Assembly (NCBI GenBank): GCA_041659565.1
Contig: JBAZXZ010000002.1
Location: forward strand, 186,001 to 250,000
Length of the DNA: 64,000 bases
Reading direction: 5' to 3'
From: Altimarinus sp041659565
GTDB taxonomy: Bacteria > Patescibacteriota > Gracilibacteria > BD1-5 > UBA6164
Each line of letters begins with the position of its first letter. Positions within the stretch are counted from its first letter, which is position 1. Made by a program: the position numbers and the translations under genes. A model generated the notes under the pieces. It saw nothing but the letters and a program-made list of their open reading frames with translations. It did not search any database and was not told the origin of the DNA. Below, in pieces: positions 21,378-31,250 of the stretch.

Positions 21378-22883
21378 CTATTTATTTAATTCAATAATTT
21401 TTCCTAGAATTTCTTTCAATTTTATTTCTTTGTCTTCTTTGATAATTTTTTCTTGTCCAATAGATTCTAAAATAGTTTTTTCATCATCAAGTGCTGCATA
21501 AAAATCACTTTCAAATCTAGCAATACGAGAAACATCAATTTCATCTAAAAATCAATTAGTTCAAGCATACATAGCACAAACTTGTTTAGAAACTGAAACT
21601 GGAGCATAAACTCATTGTTTCAAAAGTTCCATCATTCTTTTTCATCTTTCTAATTGTTTTCTTGTTGACTCATCCAAATCTGAAGCAAATTGTGAAAATG
21701 CAGCCAATTCTCTATATTGAGCAAGATCAAGTTTCAAAGTTCAAGCTACTTTTTTCATAGCTTTTATTTGAGCATCTCATCATACTCTTGATACAGAAAG
21801 TCATACATTGATAGCTGGTTTTTGTCATGAATTAAATAAATCTGATTCCAAAAATATCTGCCCGTCTGTAATTGATATTACATTTGTAGGAATATAAGCC
21901 GATACATCTCAAGCTTGAGTTTCTATTATAGGTAAAGCCGTAAGACTTCAAGCTCATAACTCATCATTTAATTTTGCAGCTCTTTCAAGTAATCTAGAGT
22001 GAAGATAAAATACATCTCAAGGGTAAGCTTCTCTTCCTGGTGGTCTTCTAAGAAGTAATGACATTTCTCTATAAGCATTTGCTTGTTTTGATAAATCATC
22101 ATAAACTATCAATGCATGTTTTCAGTTTAACATAAAATACTCAGCCATTGCACATCCAGAATAAGGAGCAAGATATTGCATAGCAGCTGGACTAGAAGCT
22201 CAAGATAAAACAATTATTGTATAATCCATTGCTCATCTTTTTTTCAATTCTTCCATTATTCTAGATACTTTTCATTCTTTTTGTCATATAGCAACATAAA
22301 CACAAGTTACACCTTTTCATTTTTGGTTTAAGATTGTATCTATAGCAACTTGAGTCTTACCAGTTTGTCTATCTCAGATAATTAATTCTCTTTGTCATCT
22401 ACCAATAGGTACTAAGGCATCTACTGCTTTTATTCAAGTCTCTAGTGGTTCATGTACATGTTTTCTACTCATAACTCATGAAGCAACCCTTTCAACAGGA
22501 TAAAAAGTATCTGTTTTTATGTCTCAAAGTCAATCAACTGGATTTCAAAGTGAATCTACAACTCTTCATATTAAAGCTTCTCAAACTGGAACTTCTAATA
22601 TTTTTCAAGTTGCTTTAACTTTTTCTCATTCTAATATCTTTCAAAAATTATTTAATATAACAACTCAAACAAAATGTTCTTCAAGATTCAAAGCAACTCA
22701 AATTGCTCATGACTCAAATTCAACTATTTCATTATATGCTACATTTCTAAGACCTGAAACTTTAGCAATAGAATCTCCTAGATAAAAAACTTCTCAAACA
22801 TTTTCTATTTCTGGAGTTATATCAACAGAATCAATTCTTGTTTCTATATCCTTTATTATTTTATTTAAAACATCATTTGACAT
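21378..22883 (-). CDS. atpA: ATP synthase alpha subunit
   Basis: 501 residues. The P-loop reads GDRQTGKTQVAIDTIL (near 170), and IYDD-type Walker B plus [28 protein letters not shown] follow, ending with the SVSRVGGDAQIKAMKKVAG signature. This is the regulatory nucleotide-binding subunit of F1. In standard code it would be broken by many UGA codons. All are at glycine positions. Confidence 0.97.
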
Positions 22884-22998
22884 AGCTTTTATAATTAACA
22901 ATTAATAATAAATAATTAATAATCTTAATGAAAATGAATTTATGATGTTAATCTCTAATTACTCATTATTCATTACTCATTATTAATTATTTTTGTTT

Positions 22999-23343
22999 TT
23001 ATTTTTTTAAATTTCTTTCTACCTTTTCAAAACTCAAATCTACAACATCATCATCTTTGTAGACTTTTATTCATCAAAGTAAAGATTTTTTAGGCAAAAA
23101 AATTATTTCATCACGAGTAGGATTACATTGGAAAAATCTCTTATAAATTTCTACTGATTTAGTAAAAACAAACTCTAAATCAGCATATGGATAATATTCA
23201 ACCAAATAATAACTCTTATCATTTATTAATTTAGAAAAGATTCTTTTTCACCTATATCAAAGTTTATTTGTAAGATTACTATATAATCTCAAATCTTTTA
23301 AAACTCATCATAATTCTTCTTTGTTCAAATTTGTAAAATCCAT
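22999..23343 (-). CDS. atpH: ATP synthase delta subunit, short form
   Basis: 114 residues, about 60 shorter than usual delta. The C-terminal part, KKSLLGGIKVYKDDDVVDLS, followed by EKVERNL, matches the conserved delta end (GG-I-v-r-g, then D-S). The first 60 residues do not look like the OSCP six-helix N-terminal domain that binds alpha. Position between atpF and atpA supports the call. The shortened N-domain may mean a different attachment of the peripheral stalk. Confidence 0.75.
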
Positions 23344-23386
23344 ACTTTAAGTAATGTAAAATATAAAATGTAAAATTAAAAATTTT

Positions 23387-23866
23387 TTATACTTTAATTG
23401 TATCTAACTCTTTCTCTATAAAATCTTTAGTTATATTTTCTTGTTTAAATAATTTTGAATTTAATTTTATAACAAGATTTACAACATTTGTTCTTATAGA
23501 ATTCAACATAAATAATCTCTCTTTTTCTATTTCAGAACTTGCTGATTCAAATAAATCTTTTGCATCATTTTCAGCTCTAAAAACTATATCTTCTCTTTTC
23601 TTTTTTCCTATACTTTCTGCTTCATTTATTATTTGATCTCATTTTAATCTAGCTTCTTTTAGTATATCTTCTCTTTTTCCTTCTGCATCTTTTACAAGTT
23701 TATCAATATTTTTATAATCTCATTCTAGTTTTTTTTGTTTTATATCTAATTCATCAAGATATGCTAAATAAGGTTTAAATATAAATTTATTTAAAATCCA
23801 AATAACTAGAATTAATATAATAAACTGTATAGCAAAAGTCTCTGGTGTAACAAATTTTAAATCCAT
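23387..23866 (-). CDS. atpF: ATP synthase subunit b
   Basis: 159 residues. One N-terminal membrane helix (about 8-30, TFAIQFIILILVIGILNKFI) is followed by a long charged helix with KREDILKEARLKGDQIINEA. It forms the peripheral stalk between Fo and F1. It lies between atpE and atpH in the canonical order. A second b-like protein is at 28049-28510. Confidence 0.9.
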
Positions 23867-23970
23867 ATTTCTTAGGTATTAAGTAGTAAGTATTAAGTAT
23901 TAAGTAAATAAAGAACAGATTAAATATTCTAGTTCTTAATACTAAGATACTTGTTTCTTGACTATTTTTA

Positions 23971-24240
23971 TTATAATTTTACGAAACCAATAATAAATGC
24001 AATAACTAATGCATAGATAGCAATAGCTTCTGCAAATGCAATAGCTAGAATAGCTAATCATTGTATTTTACCAGCAGCTTCAGGATTTCTTCCAACAGCT
24101 TCTAATGCAGCTTTACCAATTAAACCAATACCAATAGCAGGTCCAAATGATCCTAATCCTATAGCAATAGCCATAGATAGTTCTTTGTAAATATAAGTAA
24201 CTTGCGCAATTTGAGCACCTGCTTGAGTAACATCAGCCAT
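23971..24240 (-). CDS. atpE: ATP synthase subunit c (single hairpin, proton type)
   Basis: 89 residues forming one helical hairpin. Helix 1: AIAIGLGSFGPAIGIGLIGK. The polar loop is GRNPEAAGKIQ. Helix 2 carries the ion-binding Glu in AIAFAEAIAIYALVIAF. There is no Gln at the helix-1 position used for sodium binding and no Ser/Thr after the Glu, so it looks proton-coupled. An in-frame TTG lies two codons upstream. The ATG at 24240 gives the usual N-terminus. Confidence 0.94.
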
Positions 24241-24358
24241 ATTCAAAAAATTAAATTATAAAAATAAGATCTAAAAGTCTAAGTAGACCTAAAGAACTGA
24301 AAACTGAAAAATAAGTATAATAAAAATCACCTAATTTTCAAATTCCAACTCTTTAATC

Positions 24359-25168
24359 TTAATGGTGTTCTTCACTTGCCTGTTTAAAGTAAGCTATCAT
24401 AAGTCAGACAAAAACTACAGCCTGTATAAAAGCAACAAAAATTTCAAAAAACCAGAAAGGTAAAGATAAAAATTTACCTACTTCAAATACTTGTTCAGAC
24501 ATCATTCAACCTAAAAAAGTTATTACTCATATAAGAACTATTCAAGCAAATATATTTCAAAAAAGTCTCAATGATAAAGATGCCATACTAGAAGGAAGTC
24601 AAATCAAATGCAACCATCAAACAAATACATTTATCAGTTTCATTCAAAGATTATCTCAAGTAAAATTGAAACAATATCATTTAGCAGTTGAAGTAAATCA
24701 ATGAGTTTTAATTCAAACTCATACAAACATAGTTATCGTAATAAAAGCTAGAACAAAAGTTGTATTTGGATCAGAATTCATCGGTCTCAAATAATGCAAA
24801 ATAGTTGGAGAAACTCAAGCTCCTAACCAATCTATAATAAGTCAAAATAAATTTCAGAAGAATATTATAGAGAAAATACCTACAACCAGAGCAAAGTAAT
24901 TACGAGCAAATTTCTTACTTCAAAAAGAATCTATTAAGTATTTATCAAAAAATCAAACAAAATTGATAAAAAATAGCTTTAATCTTGATTTTTTTTCGCT
25001 TTTCAAAGCTCTATTTCACAAAATAGAAACAATCAAAATAATAACAAAAAATATACTAGTAGTGATAATAGTATTTGTTATCAATCAACTTACTTGTTCT
25101 CATTGTATTGCTGGAATATGTGGTCCTACATGAACTTCTGTAGTAGTCTCATTATTATTTTCTGTCAT
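24359..25168 (-). CDS. atpB: ATP synthase subunit a
   Basis: 269 residues with five to six membrane segments. The essential Arg is in SLSLRLFGNIFAGIVLIGVI (near 210), followed by the C-terminal helix FFEIFVAFIQAVVFVGLMIAY with conserved Gln. Subunit a provides the ion half-channels of Fo. Its start overlaps the 3' end of the upstream small membrane gene by 14 bases, indicating coupled translation. Confidence 0.95.
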
Positions 25169-25352
25169 TTTTAGATTTCTTTCTAAGATTATAAATTATA
25201 TATACAAACAAAGGTATTATAGATAACACAACAAAAATTAATTTAAACATAAACTTCTCCGAAAAAATTTCGTCAAGTATATGTCAAACCAACAAAAAAG
25301 CAAATAAATTTATCAAGATAAAAAGATTTATTTTCAAAATTGTTTTTTTCAT
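25155..25352 (-). CDS. AtpZ/AtpI-like small membrane protein
   Basis: 65 residues with two membrane helices (about 8-28, INLFILINLFAFLLVGHILD, and about 38-57, FKLIFVVLSIIPLFVYIIYN) and a basic tail. The GH-I-L-D turn after helix 1 and the position in front of atpB fit the AtpZ/AtpI family. Those proteins assist c-ring assembly or transport magnesium or calcium. Overlap with atpB supports co-translation. The family call rests on topology and position. Confidence 0.65.
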
Positions 25353-25420
25353 ACAAAAATTTTATATTTTAGAATATTTATTTTAAAAAAATATGAAAAA
25401 AAGCAAGTTTTTTATAAAAA

Positions 25421-25453
25421 AATCTCCAAAGTTTGATTTGAACTTTGGAGATT
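25421..25453 (-). terminator. Terminator behind the first pilin-like gene
   Basis: The stem AATCTCCAAAGTT/AACTTTGGAGATT is followed on the minus strand by seven Ts. It separates the pilin gene from the ATP synthase operon and shares its CCAAAGTT core with the terminator at 991-1023. Confidence 0.8.
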
Positions 25454-25479
25454 GAGAATGAAAAGAGTAAAAAGATAAA

Positions 25480-27345
25480 TTAGTTTTTAATACATCTGAG
25501 GCTATACCCCCAAGGACGAAGATTACCCCCAAGACCAATATATGTAGAATAAAAAGTTAAGCTACCCCCGGATGTACCACTAATAGATGACAACCAATAG
25601 TAACCATAAGTACTCTGAACATTCATATTACCTGTATCCATATTACGAGAACCAGCCATTGGAAGTTTAAGAGTATTCATCATATTTGTTCAATTGGAAC
25701 TTCCCCATCATCATGCATTTACTAATGCTTGCCATTCAATTTGACTTGGTATATGATATCCAATTATACATGGTCATTGCCTTGCTATACTTGTTTTTAT
25801 TGTATCACCCCATAAATTATTATTTTGTGGATTCGTCCAATCATATGGAGAAGGTAAACTTGTTCATCATATAAATGTTGTATTATTATAATATCAATTT
25901 GCTGTTCAAGGTCAATATAATGATGCATCTACCCTTGTTGAGTTTGGAGTTATAGCTCAACTTGGAGTTCATCAATTATTTCACCATTGAAAATAATATC
26001 AATACGAACTAAATCAAGTTCAAGCTATACTTGTTCATACATTACATGCAGCCAATGTATATCATGTATTTGTTCATGCACAAACTACAATATCTGCTGC
26101 ATTACAAGTTCAATATGTTGTTGTAGCTGTTTTTATCTGTCATATTCAAGTACAAGCTATATAAGCAGGATCTACATATGTCTCACAATTTGTTCAACTA
26201 TAATTTGTATTACAAGTAAATCAACAATTACTAGCATCTTTTACCCAAGATTGACTTACACTAGTTGGATTTCATACTATAAGTGTACATCCTGTAGATG
26301 AACATATTGGCTGAGTAGATGAACAACTATATGTTTGAGTTTGTGTTACTACTGTATTTACTCCTGTTATTCATCATACATGATTTGTTATGTAGTTTCA
26401 TACTAGTGTTTGTTGTTGTGTTTGGGATGTTGCAAATAATATCTCTTTTATTCCTGGTTCTGATTGAAGTATTGTAGTGTTATATACTGATTGTAATTTT
26501 GTTATAAATTGTTGTTGTATTACTCCGCTATTTAATAGATTAGTTAGACTTCAAGTATATACTTCTATAATGTTTGATGGTGGTGCAAAATTAAATCATC
26601 ATGTCATTGTATATCAAGTATTTTTATATGAGTCTGGTAGGTTTTGGTAGTTATTGTATACTAGTTTTCTATTATTTATTATACTTTGTAGGCTTGTATC
26701 TGCTAGGTCTGCATTTATTATACTTGGTACTGCTAGTATATAATCTATACCTCCTGTTGATACTTTTAATAGTTTTTCATTATATGATCATGTTACTTTT
26801 GCTGTTGCTGTTTTTAATGTAGCTGCATATGTTTGATTTGTTAGTGGTATATCATATGATAATCATCATTCATTTATTGATGATAATTGATATTCTGTTT
26901 TTGCATTTGTTATACTGTACGTATATTCACTATTTGTTAGTGGATCTGTTGGTTTCTTATTAAGTCTTGCTAAGTTTGTTATTACATTATCTCACACTGT
27001 TCATTGAGACCATGCTATTGCTCAACTATATGTTATATTTGTTACATTATCTGGTGTTGGGTAGAATCATTTTTCTGTTATAAATAATTCTAGGTTCTTT
27101 TTGATACTATTTAAGTCTGCTATTCTTACTCAGTCTCTAGCATTAGAAGTATAATTTTGGAATGAGATAAAGGCTATTGTTCATAGGATTGCTAGGATAG
27201 TGATTACTACTATTAGTTCTACTAAGGTGAAGGCTTGATTAAGTCCGGACTTTTTAAAGAAGACCGGACTTGTGAGGTGATTATTTCACGATTTCTGGAT
27301 TGCTTCGTTACTCTCGCAATGACAGTTGTTATTATTATTTTGCAT
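25480..27345 (-). CDS. Pilin-like protein with C-terminal FISUMP-type domain
   Basis: 621 residues. The prepilin signature QAFTLVELIVVITILAIL lies near residues 40-57, with an unusually long 39-residue leader; cleavage is expected before the Phe. The middle (60-400) is shared with the protein at 54719-56308. The C-terminal 160 residues read GYHIPSQIEWQALVNAGG, LKLPMAGSRN, YYWLSSISGTSGG and GYSLRCIKN, matching the Fibrobacter succinogenes major-paralogous (FISUMP) domain. It is probably a large tip pilin or pseudopilin displaying a binding domain. The leader contains two repeat insertions (see repeat at 27240-27271). Confidence 0.85.
27240..27330 (-). repeat. Repeats inserted in the prepilin leader coding region
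   Basis: 27240-27271 is a CCGG palindrome (AAGTCCGGACTT and AAGACCGGACTT arms around a T/A core). 27295-27325 matches the type of dispersed element beginning GTCATTGCGAGAG. Both are translated in frame as part of the leader peptide (HCESNEAIQKS and TSPVFFKKSGL). The homologous leaders at 41997 and 56308 have only 6 to 9 residues before AFTLVEL. Confidence 0.75.
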
Positions 27346-27381
27346 AAGTTATTATTAGGAATTAAAGTTTATTTCTAGAGA

Positions 27382-27573
27382 AGTACCGGTTCCTCATAAT
27401 TAACATATTTGTACTTAAAATTATATTATTTCTTTCTAAAAGTAGGAACCGGTACTGGTTTAATTGACTTAATTCTATCCCTCTCCTCTCGGGAGAGGTT
27501 AGGTGATGGTTAGTTTTAAAACAAAAAAAGAAATATTAGACTTGAAATTTATTCAAGAAATATTTCTTTTTTT
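27382..27573. repeat. Palindromes and terminator upstream of the pilin gene
   Basis: 27382-27394 and 27444-27456 are inverted copies of AGTACCGGTTCCT. 27478-27505 holds CCCTCTCCTCTCGGGAGAGG, related to 42043-42072. 27523-27573 is a terminator-like hairpin, AAAAAAAGAAATATT with its complement and T-run, ending the upstream Fo-like unit. The rest of the 27346-27667 gap is an (AT)n run at about 27596-27612 and holds no gene that I can see. Confidence 0.7.
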
Positions 27574-27667
27574 AGTTGAGTTTTTGGCTTTGTTATATAT
27601 ATATATATATATTGATTATGTTTTTCATAGAAATCAAAACTATTTAGATATAAATTTTTAATTTAAA

Positions 27668-27934
27668 TTATGCCTTAAATAATAGATTTACTCTACTTGA
27701 TAAATCCACCATTTGTGATTTAATAGTTTTAATTTGTCATTCTAATTCTCTGATATAATTTTTCATTTCAATTTGTTCTTCAAAAAACATTTTTGTATTT
27801 TCTGCTATTGTTTCTTCAAGAAAATATTGAACCTTATCTATTTTTTTATCTATTTTTTCATTGAATAATTTTTGTTCTTGTATAAATCAAACAAGCAATT
27901 CTTTAATTTCTGTTATTTCATTATTTTCTTGCAT
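27668..27934 (-). CDS. Coiled-coil protein, 88 residues
   Basis: Not recognised. Almost entirely predicted coiled coil: FNEKIDKKIDKVQYFLEETI and MKNYIRELEGQIKTIKSQMV with heptad-like hydrophobics. No membrane segment or signal. It is the last gene of the run a2-c2-b2, 114 bases behind the b-like gene and before a terminator, so it may associate with the b-like stalk. That is inference. Confidence 0.65.
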
Positions 27935-28048
27935 AATTTATGATACTAAATAATAAAGATAATTTGATTATATTTATTTTTTTTAGTATTCAAAATATTT
28001 TTTGCTTTTCGTGATTTATGGTATTTATACTTACTTCTAAGTCTTTTT

Positions 28049-28510
28049 CTAATCCATTTGTTTATTTATAAATGAATTATTCTGACAAGAATTATTAAAT
28101 AATTTCTTGTTTAATTTTATTGATAAATTTAATGCACTTTCTTCGATCTCTTCAAGCATATCAACTCTATCTTTTTCCACTTCTTTTTTTCATGAATCAA
28201 GGATATACATAACTTCACTGTTTGCTTTTTTAATTAATTCTTGAGCTTGGATTGAAGCTATTTCCTGACTTTGGTTTATATACTGTTTAGATTCTATACG
28301 AGCTTTGTTTAGTATATTTTGTTTTTGTTCTTCTGCACTTTTTACTTTTTCATCATAATAAAAGTCAGCTTTACCTATTTTAGATAAAAGCTCTCTTCTT
28401 TCTTCTACTAGATCATTCATACCATCTGATACAAACTTCTTAAATATAAAAAACATAATTAAGAAATTTAATATCTGAGCTACAACAAATCATGGATCAA
28501 TTTCAAACAT
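28049..28510 (-). CDS. Second ATP synthase b-like subunit
   Basis: 153 residues. A hydrophobic N-terminus (PWFVVAQILNFLIMFFIFKK, about 6-25) is followed by a long charged helix (EERRELLSKIGKADFYYDEK, IESKQYINQSQEIA), the standard b-subunit design. A paralogue of the atpF product at 23387-23866 rather than a copy: sequence similarity is low. It lies 19 bases behind the double-hairpin c gene. No F1 genes accompany it, so its stalk partner is unclear. Confidence 0.8.
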
Positions 28511-28529
28511 AAGAATTTAATTAAAAAAA

Positions 28530-28976
28530 CTATTTAAGTAAACTAAGAGATACAAGTAACCCAAATATAACAACAGATTCTAGAAGTGCAGCAAATAAAA
28601 TCATAAACATCAAAACTTGGTTTTTATTTTCTGGATTACGGTTAAGTGATTCTATAGATGTTGCCATAAGTTTTCATTCTCAAAGTCATACTATAAATCA
28701 AGTAAGTCCTATTGATAATCAAGCTGCTATAGCTGTAACATAATCAATTCAAGTAGTATTTAATATTTTAAATGCAACAAGTAATCAAAAGATAACTATA
28801 GATTCTATCAAAGTTATTCATACTGTTGTTTGAATAAGTATTTCTTTACCTATTTTAGGATTTTTTCCAAGAGTATCCATAGCCATTCTTGTAAGCAATA
28901 ATTGTCACAAAGATGCTCATATTCAAGTTAGTCATATACTAAATACAACTCATATAGCTTGTAAATTTAATTCCAT
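28530..28976 (-). CDS. Double-hairpin c-like rotor subunit (possible Na+ type)
   Basis: 148 residues, four membrane helices made of two fused c hairpins. Hairpin 1: GLTGIGASLGQLLLTRMAMD, polar loop GKNPKIGKE, then the Glu in TLIESIVIFGLLVAF. Hairpin 2: FIVGLGEGKLMATSIESLNR with RNPENK, then the Glu in LLESVVIFGLLVSL. Both ion-binding Glu residues are kept. Each is followed by Ser, and hairpin 1 has a Gln in helix 1, the pattern of sodium-binding c subunits. Double-hairpin c subunits are known from V-type enzymes and a few F-type rotors. It clearly differs from atpE at 23971-24240. Confidence 0.85.
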
Positions 28977-29043
28977 AATTAATATAATTAAATGATAAAT
29001 AGTAAATAATAAACAATAAGAATTATTATCTATTAACTAATAT

Positions 29044-29883
29044 CTATCACTCGGCTGTTGTTGTTTTTATAAAAATAGATACAAGTAAAGGAAAAACAAA
29101 AGCTTGAACTAAAGCAATCAAAATCTCTTGTAAATATATAAAAATAGGAAAAATTATCGGAAAACTAAATCACCCCCATAAAAAAGATGTCAATTCTTTT
29201 GTAGTTACAGATAAACTTATAATTATTATTGTAACCAAAATATTTCAAGAAATCATATTACCAAACAATCTAAAAGCAAGAGAAACAACCTTTGCAAATA
29301 ATCCTAGCATTTCTAAAATAGATATAAATAAAGACAAGACTATATCAAATAATTTAACAAAACTATTTAAAACATAAAAAATATATTTATTTAAATTTCC
29401 TCTTTCAATAAATATATACCCTTTTCAAAAAACTGGTAAATACTCTAGAAAAAAATGCTTATATCCTCATTTAGAAAATTGTACAACAAGTAACATAAAG
29501 ATACTTGATACAGATAATGCTAATGTAAAACTCAAACTTACAGTTGGGTTTTTTATATAATGTTCCATTATAAATTCTCATTTTTCATCTACTCAAAATA
29601 CTGGTGCTACAAATTCTAATGCTACGCCTAACATATTTGATATAAGTATCATAAAAAATAAGAATACAATATAAGTTTTAATCCATTTTTTTTCTCATTC
29701 TCAAAGTATACTTTCATAAAATAGGTAAACTTTTTCATATAATAATTCAAATAAAATAGAAAACTTTTTTTTATTAAAGTACTTCAAAATTATAGCAATA
29801 GTTAAAATAATTGTTATTTCCAAAAAAACTCACAAAAGTAGATTTTGATTGTATACATATGGAAAAAATATTTCTTTTAACAT
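29044..29883 (-). CDS. Second ATP synthase a-like subunit
   Basis: 279 residues with about six membrane segments. The essential Arg region is VVSLAFRLFGNMISGNIL (near 215) and the last helix has EILIALVQAFVFPLLVSIFI. It therefore retains the residues for ion translocation. The N-terminal third is unlike the atpB product. It lies downstream of pilC (126 bases) and upstream of the double-hairpin c gene (67 bases). Ends TTTAEG with a UGA-Gly before TAG. Confidence 0.85.
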
Positions 29884-30009
29884 TTTTTTTATAATTATCA
29901 TAATAATAACAATATTATTTTATCATATTATGAAAATATGAGCAAATTTTGTACAAAAAAACTATGTAGGTATGCATAGTTTTTTGCTTATTATTTTTCT
30001 TTGTTTTTT

Positions 30010-31227
30010 CTAAATATTTTTTGCAACTTTTCACATTTCAAAGAAAGGTAGCATTATTCATATTACAATGGTTCAGACCAAGAATCATACTATTACGATA
30101 ATTATAGGTTCTAATGAAGCTGATAGATTTGATATTTTTCTTTTTAATTCTACATCATAATTACCTCATATTTTTTTCAAAGAATCTGATAGAGTTCATG
30201 TTTCTTCTCATGTACTTATTACATATGCAAATTCTTCATTAAATAATTTATTTAAGTATAAACTTTCTTCATAATCTAAATTCAATCATAGAGACTTTGA
30301 TATAGGTAATCCTAATTCAACCTCATTTTTTATTCTCATTACCTCCCTCTTATAAATAAGATTTGGAACTACATCACTTGCTACTTTTAGAGCATCAAGC
30401 AATAAAACTCAAGAATCTAAAAGAATTGTAAAAGACTTTATAAAATATATAATATTTGATTGTTTTAATATAGTTCCAAGTACAGGAATCGAAATAGCCA
30501 TTTTTGCAAACATCATTTTACCAATATTAGTTTTTTTAATTAATTTAATAGAAATATTTACTAATATAAATATTAATATAATAATTAAATAATCATTTTT
30601 AAAGAAATTTGAAGTATCTACTATAAATTGTGTTAATGCTGGTAATTTTACATTTGCTTTTGTAAAGGTTTCGGTAATTTTTGGTACTATAAATAACATC
30701 ATAAAAGTAACTACTCAAATTGTTAAAGTCATTAATATAACTGGGTAAATCATAGCTCATTTAACTTTTCATTTTAATTCTATATTTTCAAGTAAGCTTT
30801 TATCAAGTTCTGTAAGAATTCTTCATAACTGTCCTGTTTTTTCTCATACTCAAACAAGAGCTGTTACTAAAGAATCAAATATTTTTGGATACTGTTGCAT
30901 TGTCTCAGCTATTGTTATTCAATGATCAATATTTAATCTCATTTCTATAATTATATCTTTGAATTTTGGATTTTTTATTTGTCTTATAACTATTGATAAT
31001 GCTGATTTTATATCAATTCACGAATTTATAAAAATTGACATTTTGTTTATAAAAGCCCAAATTTCTTTTTTTGAAACACTACTAAACAAGACTATCTGTT
31101 TATCAGAATGAAATCATAGTCTCTTTTTCCTATTTTTTAATTCTAAATTTTTAGCTTTGTTTAACAAATCTAAAAATTTAGAATTATCAAAGTTTCAGTA
31201 TTTATCATAATATGTATTTCAAAACAT
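30010..31227 (-). CDS. pilC: Type IV pilus inner-membrane platform protein PilC
   Basis: 405 residues with two GspF/PilC repeats (about 60-185 and 260-385). Recognisable parts are INSGIDIKSALSIVIRQIKN and SLVTALVGVGEKTGQLGRIL in repeat 1, and SFTILLDSGVLLLDALKVAS and FAYVISTGEETGTLSDSLKK in repeat 2. There are three hydrophobic segments (near 190, 225 and the C-terminus IIIVIVGFLVGTIVIGIMLP). It transmits the assembly ATPase's work to pilin extraction. It lies 23 bases behind the phosphatase gene, in the pilB-phosphatase-pilC run. Confidence 0.9.
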
Positions 31228-31250
31228 AGAACTTTTATTATTAATTATAC

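Noticed and set aside
27596..27612. (AT)n run as a possible promoter or origin
   Set aside because: Simple repeat with no -35 partner, DnaA boxes or flanking gene that would support either.
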